This document shows, piece after piece, positions 13,201 through 22,564 of a stretch of DNA of 64,000 nt. A program made the position numbers and the translations under genes. Under the pieces are notes generated by a model, which saw only the letters and a program-made list of their open reading frames with translations, was not told the DNA's origin and searched no databases. The stretch spans positions 18,020,058-18,084,057 of the forward strand of contig CM049310.1 of NCBI GenBank assembly GCA_026874595.1, in the 5' to 3' direction. The first letter of the stretch is position 1. The number at the start of each line of letters is the position of its first letter. This DNA comes from Sipunculus nudus (lineage: Eukaryota > Annelida > Sipuncula > Golfingiida > Sipunculidae).

Positions 13201-14519
13201 CGCCTACAGTCAATCCAGTGTTTAAGTATACTAAGTATATCTATTCTACTCTTTTCACATTTGGTCACCTCCTATCGTGTAGACCGCTATTGACCTTAAA
13301 TTTATTACGAAGGTGACCATCGGTGATAAATGCTCACATTAATGCTCACAGAAATAAAAAAAAATACTTGCTCCATAACACTTTAAATATAATATAAACG
13401 GTAATACAAAACAGGAAACATTTTCAATTAGACTTGGCAGGATGTAAGAAAATATGCATATGTAAAGTGCTGAATACTTGGGAATATTCATAACACTCTA
13501 TCCTCTACATATGCATGTATCGTGTCCTTGTATGCCATGCATTAACACATTAATTTCCCTTCAGGGTCAAGATTTTTGTTGTATTACCCTCATTTATATT
13601 ATATATAAATACTATAATTATAAAATACAAATACCTGATGAGGTGTACTAAACAACGTAATAGTAAAAATGTCTGACGCATGGTAACGGCCTGATATTTC
13701 CTTTAGCAGATGCTTAGATATTAATTTTCTATGAAACCCCTCTTGTTGCACACGTACCGCATATGCAGATGTATTAATGGAACCCGGGCTTCCGTTTTCT
13801 ACCTGCATACGCAAGGCAGAGAGAACTGCATATGCTTATTATATATTGAAAATTAGCTTAAAATGTATAATAGGTGTACCGGCAGCTATAATATATATCT
13901 GGGAACAGTGAGATGTATGTGCACGCCTACGTATTAATCAAAAGCGCCAAACACAGGCTTGATAGTGTGTAGATCCATCTCACACCCCCTGCTGCAGAAA
14001 TTATCCACCATAAGTACACACGAACCTGTCAAAGCTGGAGTAATTAAATAATCACCCCACCAGAGAAAACGCCAGTTTTTCAATACGACGAATCACCTGC
14101 TCGTCGAAACCTTTACGCAACATCCAAGGATAGGTATTATCTCGATATCTGCTGTACTCCTAGTTAATTTTAGCAACAAAAAAAAACAGTTATTTATGTA
14201 TTTTTGTCACCTCCCGCCATAAACATTTTAAGCGAACGTGATTAATTTATCCCGCATTATCTGCTAATGTCAGTTTGCATCATCAGCTCGGTTAAACCCT
14301 CCGTAGCCAGTTCTATGTGATTTGTATTTCTACGTCTATTCTTATCAACCACATGGTCACTGTTATATAATCTTATTGAAATCCCTTATCTTAATTTTAA
14401 ACACCTGGTCAGCAGCTGTTGTCTTTTTAATTAGATTACCGGCTTTACCTGGTTAATAAGAAAGTATTGCGAAATCCCCATATTCATTTTATTTAGTTAC
14501 TGTAACCTTTTTAGAAGAA
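10231..14519. other. Large intron segment with diverged duplicated blocks
   Basis: No exon is visible. Bases 11900-12265 are a diverged copy of 63110-63390, which lies next to an LDLa exon (see findings). Bases 13200-13480 are a diverged copy of 6734-7140. The remainder is AT-rich with poly-A/T runs. Confidence 0.5.
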
Positions 14520-14520
14520 A

Positions 14521-15491
14521 TAACAAAGAACCTTTCACTTCAAACTTTTTTTTAGCACAGAAGTATTTACAAAGGACCTTTCACATCAACTTTTTAGCAC
14601 AGAAGTATTTACAAAGGACCTTTGTCTTCAAACATTTTAGCACAGAAGTATTTACAAAGGACCTTTCACTTCAAACTTTTTTAACACAGAAGTATTTACA
14701 AAGGACCTTTCACTTCAAACTTTTTTAACACAGAAGTATTTACAAAGGACCTTTCACTTCAAACTTTTTTAGCACAGAAGTATTTACAAAGGATCTTTCA
14801 CTTCAAACTTTTTTAGCACAGAAGTCTTTACAAAGAACCTTTCACTTTAAACTTTTTTAACACAGAAGTATTTACAAAAGATCTTTCACTTCAAACTTTT
14901 TTAGCACAGAAGTATTTACAAAATACCTTTCACTTCAAACATTTTAGCACAGAAGTATTTACAAAGGACCTTTCACATCAAACATTTTACCACAGAAGTA
15001 TTTACAAAAGACCTTTCACTTCAAATTTTTTTAGCACAGAAGTATTTACAAAGGATCTTTCACTTCAAACTTTTTTAGCACAGAAGTATTTACAAAGGAC
15101 CTTTCACTTCAAACTTTTTAGCACAGAAGTATTTACAATAGACCTTTCACTTCAAACTTTTTTAGCACAGAAGTATTTACAAAGGATCTTTCACTTCAAA
15201 CTTTTTTAGCACAGAAGTATTTACAAAGAACCTTTCACTTTAAACTTTTTCAGCACAGAAGAATTTACAAAAGATCTTTCACTTCAAACTTTTTTAGCAC
15301 AGAAGTATTTACAAAAGATCTTTCACTTCAAACTTTTTTAGCACAGAAGTATTTACAAAATACCTTTCACTTCAAACATTTTAGCACAGAAGTATTTACA
15401 AAGGACCTTTCACATCAAACATTTTACCACAGAAGTATTTACAAAAGACCTTTCACTTCAATTTTTTTTTAGCACAGAAGTATTTACCTTT
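14521..15491. repeat. 44-bp minisatellite, about 22 copies
   Basis: The unit is approximately aagtatttacaaaggacc followed by tttcacttcaaactttttt and agcacag, about 44 bases. Variants (ggacc/ggatc/atacc/gaacc, agcacag/aacacag/accacag) recur in the same order at about 14835-15025 and 15220-15465, which shows a higher-order duplication. It lies in the intron just beyond the donor of the LDLa exon at 15.9 kb. The unit has no spacers, so this is not a CRISPR array. Confidence 0.95.
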
Positions 15492-15879
15492 CACTGCAAA
15501 CCGGCATCTTACACTTACGTTGTACACTGAATGTTAAGCTTCAATACATCAACAAATATTAAGTCATATCTCAATGTATGAAAACTTAAGGTAAAGCCTG
15601 TGAAGGATTCTTGCCTTAGAACTTCCCTTCAAATTGAGAACTTTAATGTCTCCTGTATAAACTGTGTGTAAAGTGCATGGTTATAAAAATATATGATGGC
15701 ATCAACAAACACGTAACATCATCTCACAACCACCTCTAAAATCAATTTCAGTCATGCTTGCAGGGTGAGGTTTATTTTATAGGAGGGCCATTTTGAAGTA
15801 AAGGTTAGCAGCAGACATTTGATTTTTCAATATATGACATCTGTGGTAATAACTAAAGAAACATGAAAAGACTACTCAC

Positions 15880-15999
15880 GACAGTTTTTCTCATCCATAT
15901 GCGTTTCTATGCAGTCGATGTAGTTATTGCACACGGCACTGTTAGGCACGCAATAACTGTTCCGACATTTAAACTGGCCCTCTGAACACTGGTGATGGG
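15880..15999 (-). CDS. LDLa exon, last before the LRR block
   Basis: A 120-bp exon, acceptor ...ctttcag and donor gtgagt, phase 1-1. It encodes C-SEGQFK-C-RNSY-C-VPNSAV-C-NNYID-C-IETHMDEKN-C. All six cysteines are in place, but the calcium loop is weakened: NNYID starts with N instead of D, and SDE is MDE. The last base joins the first two of the exon at 1.9 kb to make a proline. A 44-bp minisatellite of about 22 copies begins some 390 bases beyond its donor. Confidence 0.88.
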
Positions 16000-17130
16000 C
16001 TGAAAGAAAACCAACCTGGTTGTATCTAATTAAGTATATGCGTATATATTATCCTGTAAAGTGTAATCAGCGGAGACTGTCAGATGTCGTTGTTATTATA
16101 CCTCTGATACCGAAACAAAAGGATTCCAACAATTACTCAATTTATGCTCATCACAAAATTTAAAAACATTTCACTTGGTAAATATAATAAAGATATTTAC
16201 CTTTGACTGTCTTTTTAATCAGTTTCGCATATTTGATTGTTGGCTTGTTTGTTGGTAAGCTTTTCGCAAACAAGTATAGGCCAGAAAAGATCTAGGTAAA
16301 TTTTGGTATGGATCGAGATTAAACGCAGAATAAAGACATTTGTTTTGCCTTAAAGCAGGCATGCGTTCTGTCGAATTCCATTCTATTGTTTAATTAAATG
16401 TTAACCCCAAGGGCTTCAATGGTTATTTTAATAATTTGTTACTATTGTAATACTTTGTAAAGCACGACCAATACCTAAGTCACCATGTAACAGCAGGTTA
16501 TTAATCTAATGTTGAACGTAGAATCTTATATAGTTGTTTGCTTGTCCCTGGTACTTTTCATGTTAAACCCTAATTAATTAGGCAATACATTATATTCATC
16601 AATATAAAACATGGAATCTGCCATAAGCGGACCCAGGAAATGTAACATTTATATTGTATTTTAGACATACCATGTTGTTATTTTATTGCCCGTTGAAAAA
16701 AAAGGGAAAGTAGAACATATTTTCTGCTTGAAAATGTACTGCAAAATCAATCCTTTGCTGTGCTATTGCACTTTTTTTTATATCAAATGTACGAAACTTA
16801 CTTGATATAAAAGTAGACAAATATATGGAATATTGGTTGTCTTTTTTACAATTTCTAATTTCGCTTCGTAAGTCAGAACATTCAAATGAGATTATTTTAA
16901 AGATTTGAAATAAAACTCATCCTGGCTATCTTAGCGTTTTACCATAATTCAAATATATATTAAGTATGCATCTTTTTTTCAAATTCCTTATTCTAAGAAA
17001 ACTGAGGCTACAGCTGAATGTCAATTTGATCTCTTCTATAGAGGTTTCTATGGTAATGCTTGTGATTTGATATTTTCTTTTGCACTCAGGACAGTATAAG
17101 AAAACTCATACGCCTTTAATTAACAACCTT
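16000..17130. other. Intron, no gene seen
   Basis: AT-rich intron between the LDLa exons at 15.9 and 19.2 kb. No repeat with clear boundaries and no exon was seen. Confidence 0.5.
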
Positions 17131-17379
17131 TGTTTTAGGTATACGTTTTATGAAGTGGTAGGGAAATAAAAATGTGGGGTTTTACAGTCCTGATATCACC
17201 GACGATGTCAGACTCATCCCACTTTACACTCTGCCCTTCTGAATGTCCGGCCTGTTCTTTCTTCAGAAGCATACAACCCAAGCAGTCGTAGGGGCGTAAT
17301 AAGTTTATTTGTTCTAAAATTGTCTGCCGTCCATGACCAGTAGCCATTCATTCCTGGTTTTAGAGAGTGGACTCTTGTG

Positions 17380-17495
17380 GTAAACACTTTGGCAAGGAGT
17401 CTTAGTGCACACGGCAGTCAGTACGGGACGCGAACCCACAATCTTGCGGCCACTAGTCCAGTGCCCCAACCATTACGCCTCCGTTGCACCAGTCT
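17380..17495 (-). mobile_element. tRNA-derived SINE (5' tRNA-like part)
   Basis: On the minus strand the sequence starts near 17493 as TGGTGCAACGGAGGCGTAAT and continues through GGTTGGGGC (A-box/D-arm like) to GTGGGTTCGCGTCCCG (B-box and T-arm). This is the layout of a pol III promoter. The body would continue to lower coordinates, perhaps to about 17140, but its 3' end cannot be fixed. It is a different tRNA-like sequence from the one in the adjacent miniature LTR element. It lacks a complete cloverleaf, so it is not called a tRNA gene. Confidence 0.6.
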
Positions 17496-17507
17496 TTTAG
17501 TACACAT

Positions 17508-17924
17508 TGTTACGAAGACAAATATTAATGAGGGGAAAATCCTGGGCCGATCCGGGAGTCGAATCCAGGTCGGTGGCGCACAAGTCCGGCATACCAACCG
17601 CTTCGCGAGAAAAGCAAGCTTCAGCAGCGAGACAGTTCGGTCCGCTTTTATGTCACCCCGTAACACCCCCTCTTAAGAGCGTTCTGCTATCAGAACAAGA
17701 ATAATTATCCCAGGAGCCACCTTTGGTGAGCTTATTCTCTGGGCCACAAAGTTAACCGTCACGTTAGACGAGCCCCCATTTTGTTACGAAGACAAATAAA
17801 TGAGGGGGAAATCCTGGGCCGATCCGGGAGTCGAACCCAGGTCGGTTGCGCACAAGTCCGGCGTCCAAACCGCTTCGCTTCTCTAGCGAGACAGTTCGGT
17901 CCGCTTTTATGTCACCCCGTAACA
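17508..17924 (-). mobile_element. Miniature LTR retrotransposon (TRIM) with tRNA-like LTRs
   Basis: Complete 417-bp element on the minus strand. The 5' LTR is 17782-17924 (143 bp), the internal part 17666-17781 (116 bp) and the 3' LTR 17508-17665 (158 bp). Both LTRs begin TGTTACGGGGTGAC and end CTTCGTAACA. Three bases after the 5' LTR comes TGGGGGCTCGTC, matching 12 bases complementary to the 3' end of metazoan tRNA-Pro (the classic proline primer binding site). AAGAGGGGG, a polypurine tract, abuts the 3' LTR. ACAT flanks both ends (17504-17507 and 17925-17928) as a 4-bp target-site duplication. There is no coding capacity, so proteins must come from another element. The LTRs differ by several substitutions and a roughly 13-bp indel, so insertion is not very recent. 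Confidence 0.85.
17818..17878 (-). promoter_or_regulatory. tRNA-like segment in the 5' LTR of the TRIM
   Basis: On the minus strand GCGAAGCGGTTTGGACGC forms a D-arm (GCG/CGC stem, AAGCGGTTTGGA loop). It is followed by an anticodon-arm-like CGGACTTGTGCG. A T-arm CTGGG-TTCGACT-CCCGG with a perfect B-box GGTTCGACTCC follows at 17827-17837. The acceptor stem does not pair. The counterpart in the 3' LTR is 17546-17606, with B-box GATTCGACTCC. The anticodon-arm resembles a tRNA-Thr(TGT). This suggests an internal pol III promoter; activity is not shown. Confidence 0.7.
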
Positions 17925-18042
17925 ACATCTATTCAAGGACAAGACAATCTTGTAGTATGAATTTAAATGGCTCTCAGAGTACCATGGATTCTTGGAAATT
18001 TATATCCGAGCAAATAAACCGGTTGTTAATAGTACAGACACA

Positions 18043-18839
18043 TGTTACAGGTGCTCTTTTATTGTGTGACACGGGCGTAATTCGTGTTGTTGTTACATTT
18101 TATGTTTAATCGGTACTGGTTGAACTCTTGTTGTCATGTGAGCCTTGGGTTTTCACGCCTGGTCGTGGGTCAGGTGATAAGCCTGGTATGTGTAGACACA
18201 CACGGCTATGTCTTTCTAGATACTTCCTGAAACGCGTGTTGTGCAAGAACTTATAGACTGTTCGAGAAGTGGAAAATTCCCGGCTTGGGGTGTGAAGGTA
18301 TATAAAGGGGCTGTTTTTTAGAGCCAGAGGGCAGACAGCAGAGCAGATTCCAGCGGACGTAGAAGCGTGTGTCAGATTCTAAGACCTTATCCGACGAATG
18401 CGGCAATTATACATTTTCAAAGACTTTCTCCTGGATTTTATACATTTGGACTTCAGTTTACTTTCTTCTGGGTTGTTGTAAGAACCTTCCACTGGACTGT
18501 CATTCTCCGAGAGTTTACATTTAAAGGACTTATCGTTGTGATGGTGTTGGTATCCAGGTACTGTGCAGATAACATACATTATTTTCTCTGTGATTGTATT
18601 GACTTGTTGCTATAACGCTGTTTTACTGTATAATTGTATTGATTTAGTGTATTGTATTGTAAGGGTTGTTTTAAGAATAAATTATAGTTATTTGTTAACA
18701 AAAAACCAGTGACTTCTTTATTCATTCCCCTAGACATTTCACGCTGCCTAGTGTTACAGAATCTGATTTTTTTTTATCTCCATTACAAAATTTGTGTCCA
18801 TCACGCATACATGATCTGTTTATATTAGGTTCCGTAACA
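18043..18839 (+). mobile_element. Long solo LTR, copy 2
   Basis: A 797-bp sequence with ends TGTTACAGGTGC and TTCCGTAACA. A TATA box (TATATAAA, 18299-18306) and a polyadenylation signal (AATAAA, 18676-18681) lie in the expected LTR order, with 370 bases between them. It is the best template of a family of four in the window. No clean 4-bp target-site duplication is visible, and no internal retroviral region follows. An 82-codon open frame inside it is partly kept in the 28-kb copy, but probably not as a protein. Confidence 0.8.
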
Positions 18840-19162
18840 CATGCGAGCAAGAGTGCCGCCATTGTAGACCAGACAACCGGAGCACGCTTTATTTGTATCT
18901 CGCAAATCAGGGTCCATTGTTAATAACAACAGTGGAGTCCCTACTTACACTGGTGGGACGGCAATTTATAGATTCAGTGATTGTAAAAAAAACGGATTTT
19001 TAAATTAAATTATTCATATGGTATTTATTTTAACCTATCATCCTTATTCGTAATGAGCACGACAAGCCGATTTACAGGGATACATGCACCAAGGCAGAGA
19101 AATAAAAACATCAAATTATTAAAGGCAGGCAGAGCTTGACTTTCAGTTCTTTTTACACTCAC

Positions 19163-19303
19163 CGCAGTTCCACAAGTGGGATCGGTCTGCACACCCCCGT
19201 GGTCTGCCATATTCGTCTTTGCCGTCATGCATGCAAATGAAGTCACGTGACACGCATTGACCATTAGAACACTGAAATTCATCCTTGCTGCATTCTCGGC
19301 GCG
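19163..19303 (-). CDS. LDLa exon with long GCADxSHL-type loop
   Basis: A 141-bp exon, acceptor ...ccttag and donor gtgagt, phase 1-1, 46 full codons. It encodes C-SKDEFQ-C-SNGQ-C-VSRDFI-C-MHDGKDEYGRPRG-C-ADRSHLWN-C. The fourth-to-fifth cysteine loop is 13 residues instead of about five, and the final segment is ADRSHLWN instead of xDxSDE. From memory of the family, such GC(R/A)D-SHL modules recur in GRL101-type receptors; that recollection supports the gene call but was not checked. Classical calcium coordination is not expected. Confidence 0.88.
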
Positions 19304-20661
19304 CTAAGGGACAAGACAAACAAAACTCATTTAAGTGTCGTCTGCGAAAACCTTGATTATCTCAAAATAGTAATGACGGTAAAAGCCTAGGCGAAAAGCT
19401 ACCAGACAAAATGCATGAAGCAAGTCCTCGTAGATTTGTTCGACCAATTTGTGATTGATGTTTTACCAGCTGAATATTTTCATCACATGCCAATGGTAAT
19501 AGCTTTCTTTTCACTTATTTATGACTTTTCGGCTGTGTGGAAGTAAATGTCACTTTAAGATATCGTCTAAAAAAAAAGAGTTCTTTGAATGAGTCACGGC
19601 GAAAGTAGAAAGAAGGTAAACTATCTTTTCACCAATAAATAGAAAAAAAGTGGCTTTCTCTTCAGCGTTGGTTGGTATATCAGATAACATAAAACGGCCT
19701 CATTTTAGCATAATACGTACAAACATATCACTACATGGCAACCTATTACCATTAAAAAGTAATGCATATGGTTTTAGCGACACATACTTTCACTTTTTAA
19801 CAAAATGATTGATGGGAAATATGGAGTACACTGACTAAAAAGATGGGGACAAAAAGTATCGACGCATCCTAAATACCATTAAACTGTTGACAAAATATTC
19901 TCTATAGGCAGCTCCAACTTCAAAGAAAATTATATTTATCAGTTCTCTGTAGAGAAACATACAATGGAGATTTAAAGGATATGTATCAAAAGAAAAACGG
20001 TAGTTACAAGGGCTCGGGATAAATGTTAAATATCGAGTACGTTTCATTTAATTATTCACATTTTTTCCCGATTTTCAAGTTTTTTGGGTTTTTTTTTTTT
20101 GCAAATAACTTTCCCTGAGAAATTCCATTTTCCATCCCTTGGTCTATTCTCATCCTTACAGGAAGCAATGGCCAATGAAAAAAGACACACATTAAGGTTC
20201 TTCTTCCCTCCAGAAGCTGTTGACAAACATTTACAGAAAACTGGGCCTTGATTGGTATCGTTGAGTTTTCTTTGCGCTCTAGATCTGTTTTTTTTTTTCA
20301 CTATTGATAGTCTTTCTAATAAAAGGCCACAAGTTTCTAATTTGTGAAGGGCCTAAGATTAATAAAAAATACTTGGAAATGAAAAAAAAAATATTTGCAC
20401 TACTACAAAGCAACTGATACTGACTTGAGAGTATATACATTTATTTATTTATAAATACGTTATCCCATTGGGCGTGTTTTTGTAAAAAAAAATAACATTT
20501 GGTATTGATTTTTGCCGGGTATTTGATGTAAACTATCTCAGACGAGAACAATTATATATTAAAGATAAATATGGATAAAAAAATAAAATATGTAATGGAC
20601 CTGTCTTAAACCAAGCCTAAGTAAGAAGGGTTACTTTAATGATGAGTGTATCGTTACTCAC

Positions 20662-20778
20662 GACAGTTAGACTCGTCACTGCCGTCCAGGCAGTCTCTTT
20701 GGTAGTCACACCAGCGCTCCCTGGGCAGACACTGGCCAGACTTGCACCGCCGTGTATTCTCGGGACAGCGGTGCGTCA
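20662..20778 (-). CDS. LDLa exon, canonical module
   Basis: A 117-bp exon, acceptor ...ctatag and donor gtgagt, phase 1-1. It encodes C-PENTRR-C-KSGQ-C-LPRERW-C-DYQRD-C-LDGSDESN-C. It has all six cysteines and an intact DYQRDCLDGSDE calcium motif. A methionine-started open frame reads through it from the AT-rich intron, but the splice acceptor at 20779-20780 marks the real border. An (AT)n tract lies about 40 bases upstream of the acceptor. Confidence 0.92.
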
Positions 20779-20814
20779 CTATAGCGGATGGTAGCAAATG
20801 AATAAATATGCTTA

Positions 20815-20817
<3 letters not shown>

Positions 20818-20852
<35 letters not shown>
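20818..20852. repeat. (AT)n microsatellite
   Basis: About 35 bases of pure AT dinucleotide about 40 bases upstream of the LDLa exon acceptor at 20.78 kb. Confidence 0.95.
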
Positions 20853-20853
<1 letters not shown>

Positions 20854-21230
20854 TCATATATCTAGCAAAAGGTATCAACATGTCCTCAGTGCAAGGTATA
20901 GCAAGGTATGTTTTCAGGTTAGTGTTATCATGTTACTTGTTCTTTATGCAGACCATCAAAATCATTTCAATGAATTAACAAGAAAAGATTAACAAAATTC
21001 CAATATTATTCTTAATATTCCATGCAAATTTTATCTTTTTCTTAATCTGTCCCTCGAGAAAAGGTAAAACGTCGTTCTCAGGTTCCCCCAATGCACAAAA
21101 CCATTGATCCAAGTTATTTTAATCATTCGATCTCCGGTCAGTGTTGTGCCAGGCAGTGGCGTCAAATTATCTTCAAGGGTAGGGGATGACTCGCATACAT
21201 ATGAAGGTATTCAAATTTTGTACAACAAGT

Positions 21231-21232
<2 letters not shown>

Positions 21233-21285
<53 letters not shown>
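21233..21285. repeat. (AT)n microsatellite
   Basis: About 53 bases of pure AT dinucleotide in the intron. Confidence 0.95.
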
Positions 21286-21288
<3 letters not shown>

Positions 21289-21654
21289 ATATTATTTCAA
21301 ATATATAACAATTAATTTAACGGTTTTAAAAATAATGTTTCATGTTTCAATTTTAGGTTATATAATATTTCATTGTAAACTCATAAATGCTACCAAACTC
21401 TATAATTCTAATTTCATCCCCCTTGCTTAAAAAAGTATAGGGATATATACCCCCATCCCCCCTGTATTGACGCCCTTATGCCAGGTTTCTAGAAAGGTAT
21501 ATTAAAAAAATTAGCTGTGGTATTCACAGTTGACAGCTTTGCACCTTATATTTATTTTTACTTTGACCCACTTTCCAAGGTCCTTCACTCCTAGCTATTC
21601 CTGTTTTCGCTCCGTTGCGGGCTTGAACTGGGGGGGGGGGGAAGTTAGCTTAAT

Positions 21655-21904
21655 GTTTGCAAACATAACGTTCAGATGGTGATTAATACTACTTAAACGT
21701 GAAAATTCGCGACCTGGCGTACACAGCTCCGAAAGTGAACCAAATTAACCAAAGTCGTGCAGTGATATGGATTATGGATTGTTTGCAAACATAACGTTCA
21801 GATGGTGATTAATACTACTTAAACGTGAAAATTCGCGACCTGGCGTACACAGCTCCGAAAGTGAACCAAATTAACCAAAGTCGTGCAGTGATATGGATTA
21901 TGGA
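21655..21904. repeat. Tandem duplication, two units of about 123 bp
   Basis: The segment starting tttgcaaacataacgttcag and ending gtgatatggattatgga is present twice with no differences seen. It contains a short C-G-rich core (cgcgacctggcgtac). No coding meaning. Confidence 0.93.
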
Positions 21905-22252
21905 TAAGTTAATTTGTTTATTTTCATCAAATTACTTTTTTTAAGATATGCTATTTAGAAATGTCATCAAATTCAATATTGACATTGTGACGATATGTTG
22001 TTATAAAATTTTTATTTATAAGGTTTAACCGATTAGAAACCATTTCAGAAATATACCATTATTTATTATTATTGTCTTATAAAACTGCATTATACTTAAT
22101 CATTAAAGCTTGTTGACATTCGCTGTGACAAGCCTGTAATTATTTGTAAGGCATTTGATGCAGGCATATTGCTTAGGTTTACATCGTGTTTCTAAGCCTC
22201 ACTGCTTGTTAAGCCCCCGATATATGCAGATAAAATTACCATTTTCTGAATT

Positions 22253-22257
<5 letters not shown>

Positions 22258-22293
<36 letters not shown>
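22258..22293. repeat. (AT)n microsatellite
   Basis: About 36 bases of AT dinucleotide in the intron downstream of the LDLa exon at 22.4 kb. Confidence 0.93.
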
Positions 22294-22296
<3 letters not shown>

Positions 22297-22441
22297 TATG
22301 AACTCCAAGATATTGCAAAAGTTCTGTCTAGAGAACTGAACATCGTGACAGACTTATAATATAAAACCTTTATAATTATGAAGGGCTTTAGCTTCGTGTG
22401 GTCTGTGCCAAATGTCAAAATAGTTAGGTTCAATATCTCAC

Positions 22442-22564
22442 CGCATGCCATTTCATCTGAAAGGTCGACGCAATCTTTCTTGCCATCACATTTGCTACTG
22501 GCTGCGATACACTTGCCATTTGCACACTTGAACTGATCCGGCCTACAGCGGGGACAGGCAATTT
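22442..22564 (-). CDS. LDLa exon
   Basis: A 123-bp exon, acceptor ...tattag and donor gtgaga, phase 1-1, 40 full codons. It begins IACPR and then gives [35 protein letters not shown]. The calcium motif [12 protein letters not shown] is intact. One extra cysteine upstream (IAC) may pair with an odd cysteine of the mini exon at 25.9 kb. The acceptor lies downstream of an (AT)n tract only in the neighbouring intron, not at the splice site. Confidence 0.9.

Noticed and set aside
14521-15491. Regular repeats that could suggest a CRISPR array
   Set aside because: The repeat units are contiguous without unique spacers, and the context is a eukaryotic intron.
17380-17930. Three tRNA-like stretches as real tRNA genes
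   Set aside because: The acceptor stems do not pair and anticodon stems are poor; two of the three lie inside LTRs and one at the head of a SINE-like sequence.
18367-18615. An 82-codon open frame inside the long LTR, partly similar to one in the 28-kb copy
   Set aside because: The similarity is what shared LTR ancestry gives; the frame has no start or end in common and no known domain.
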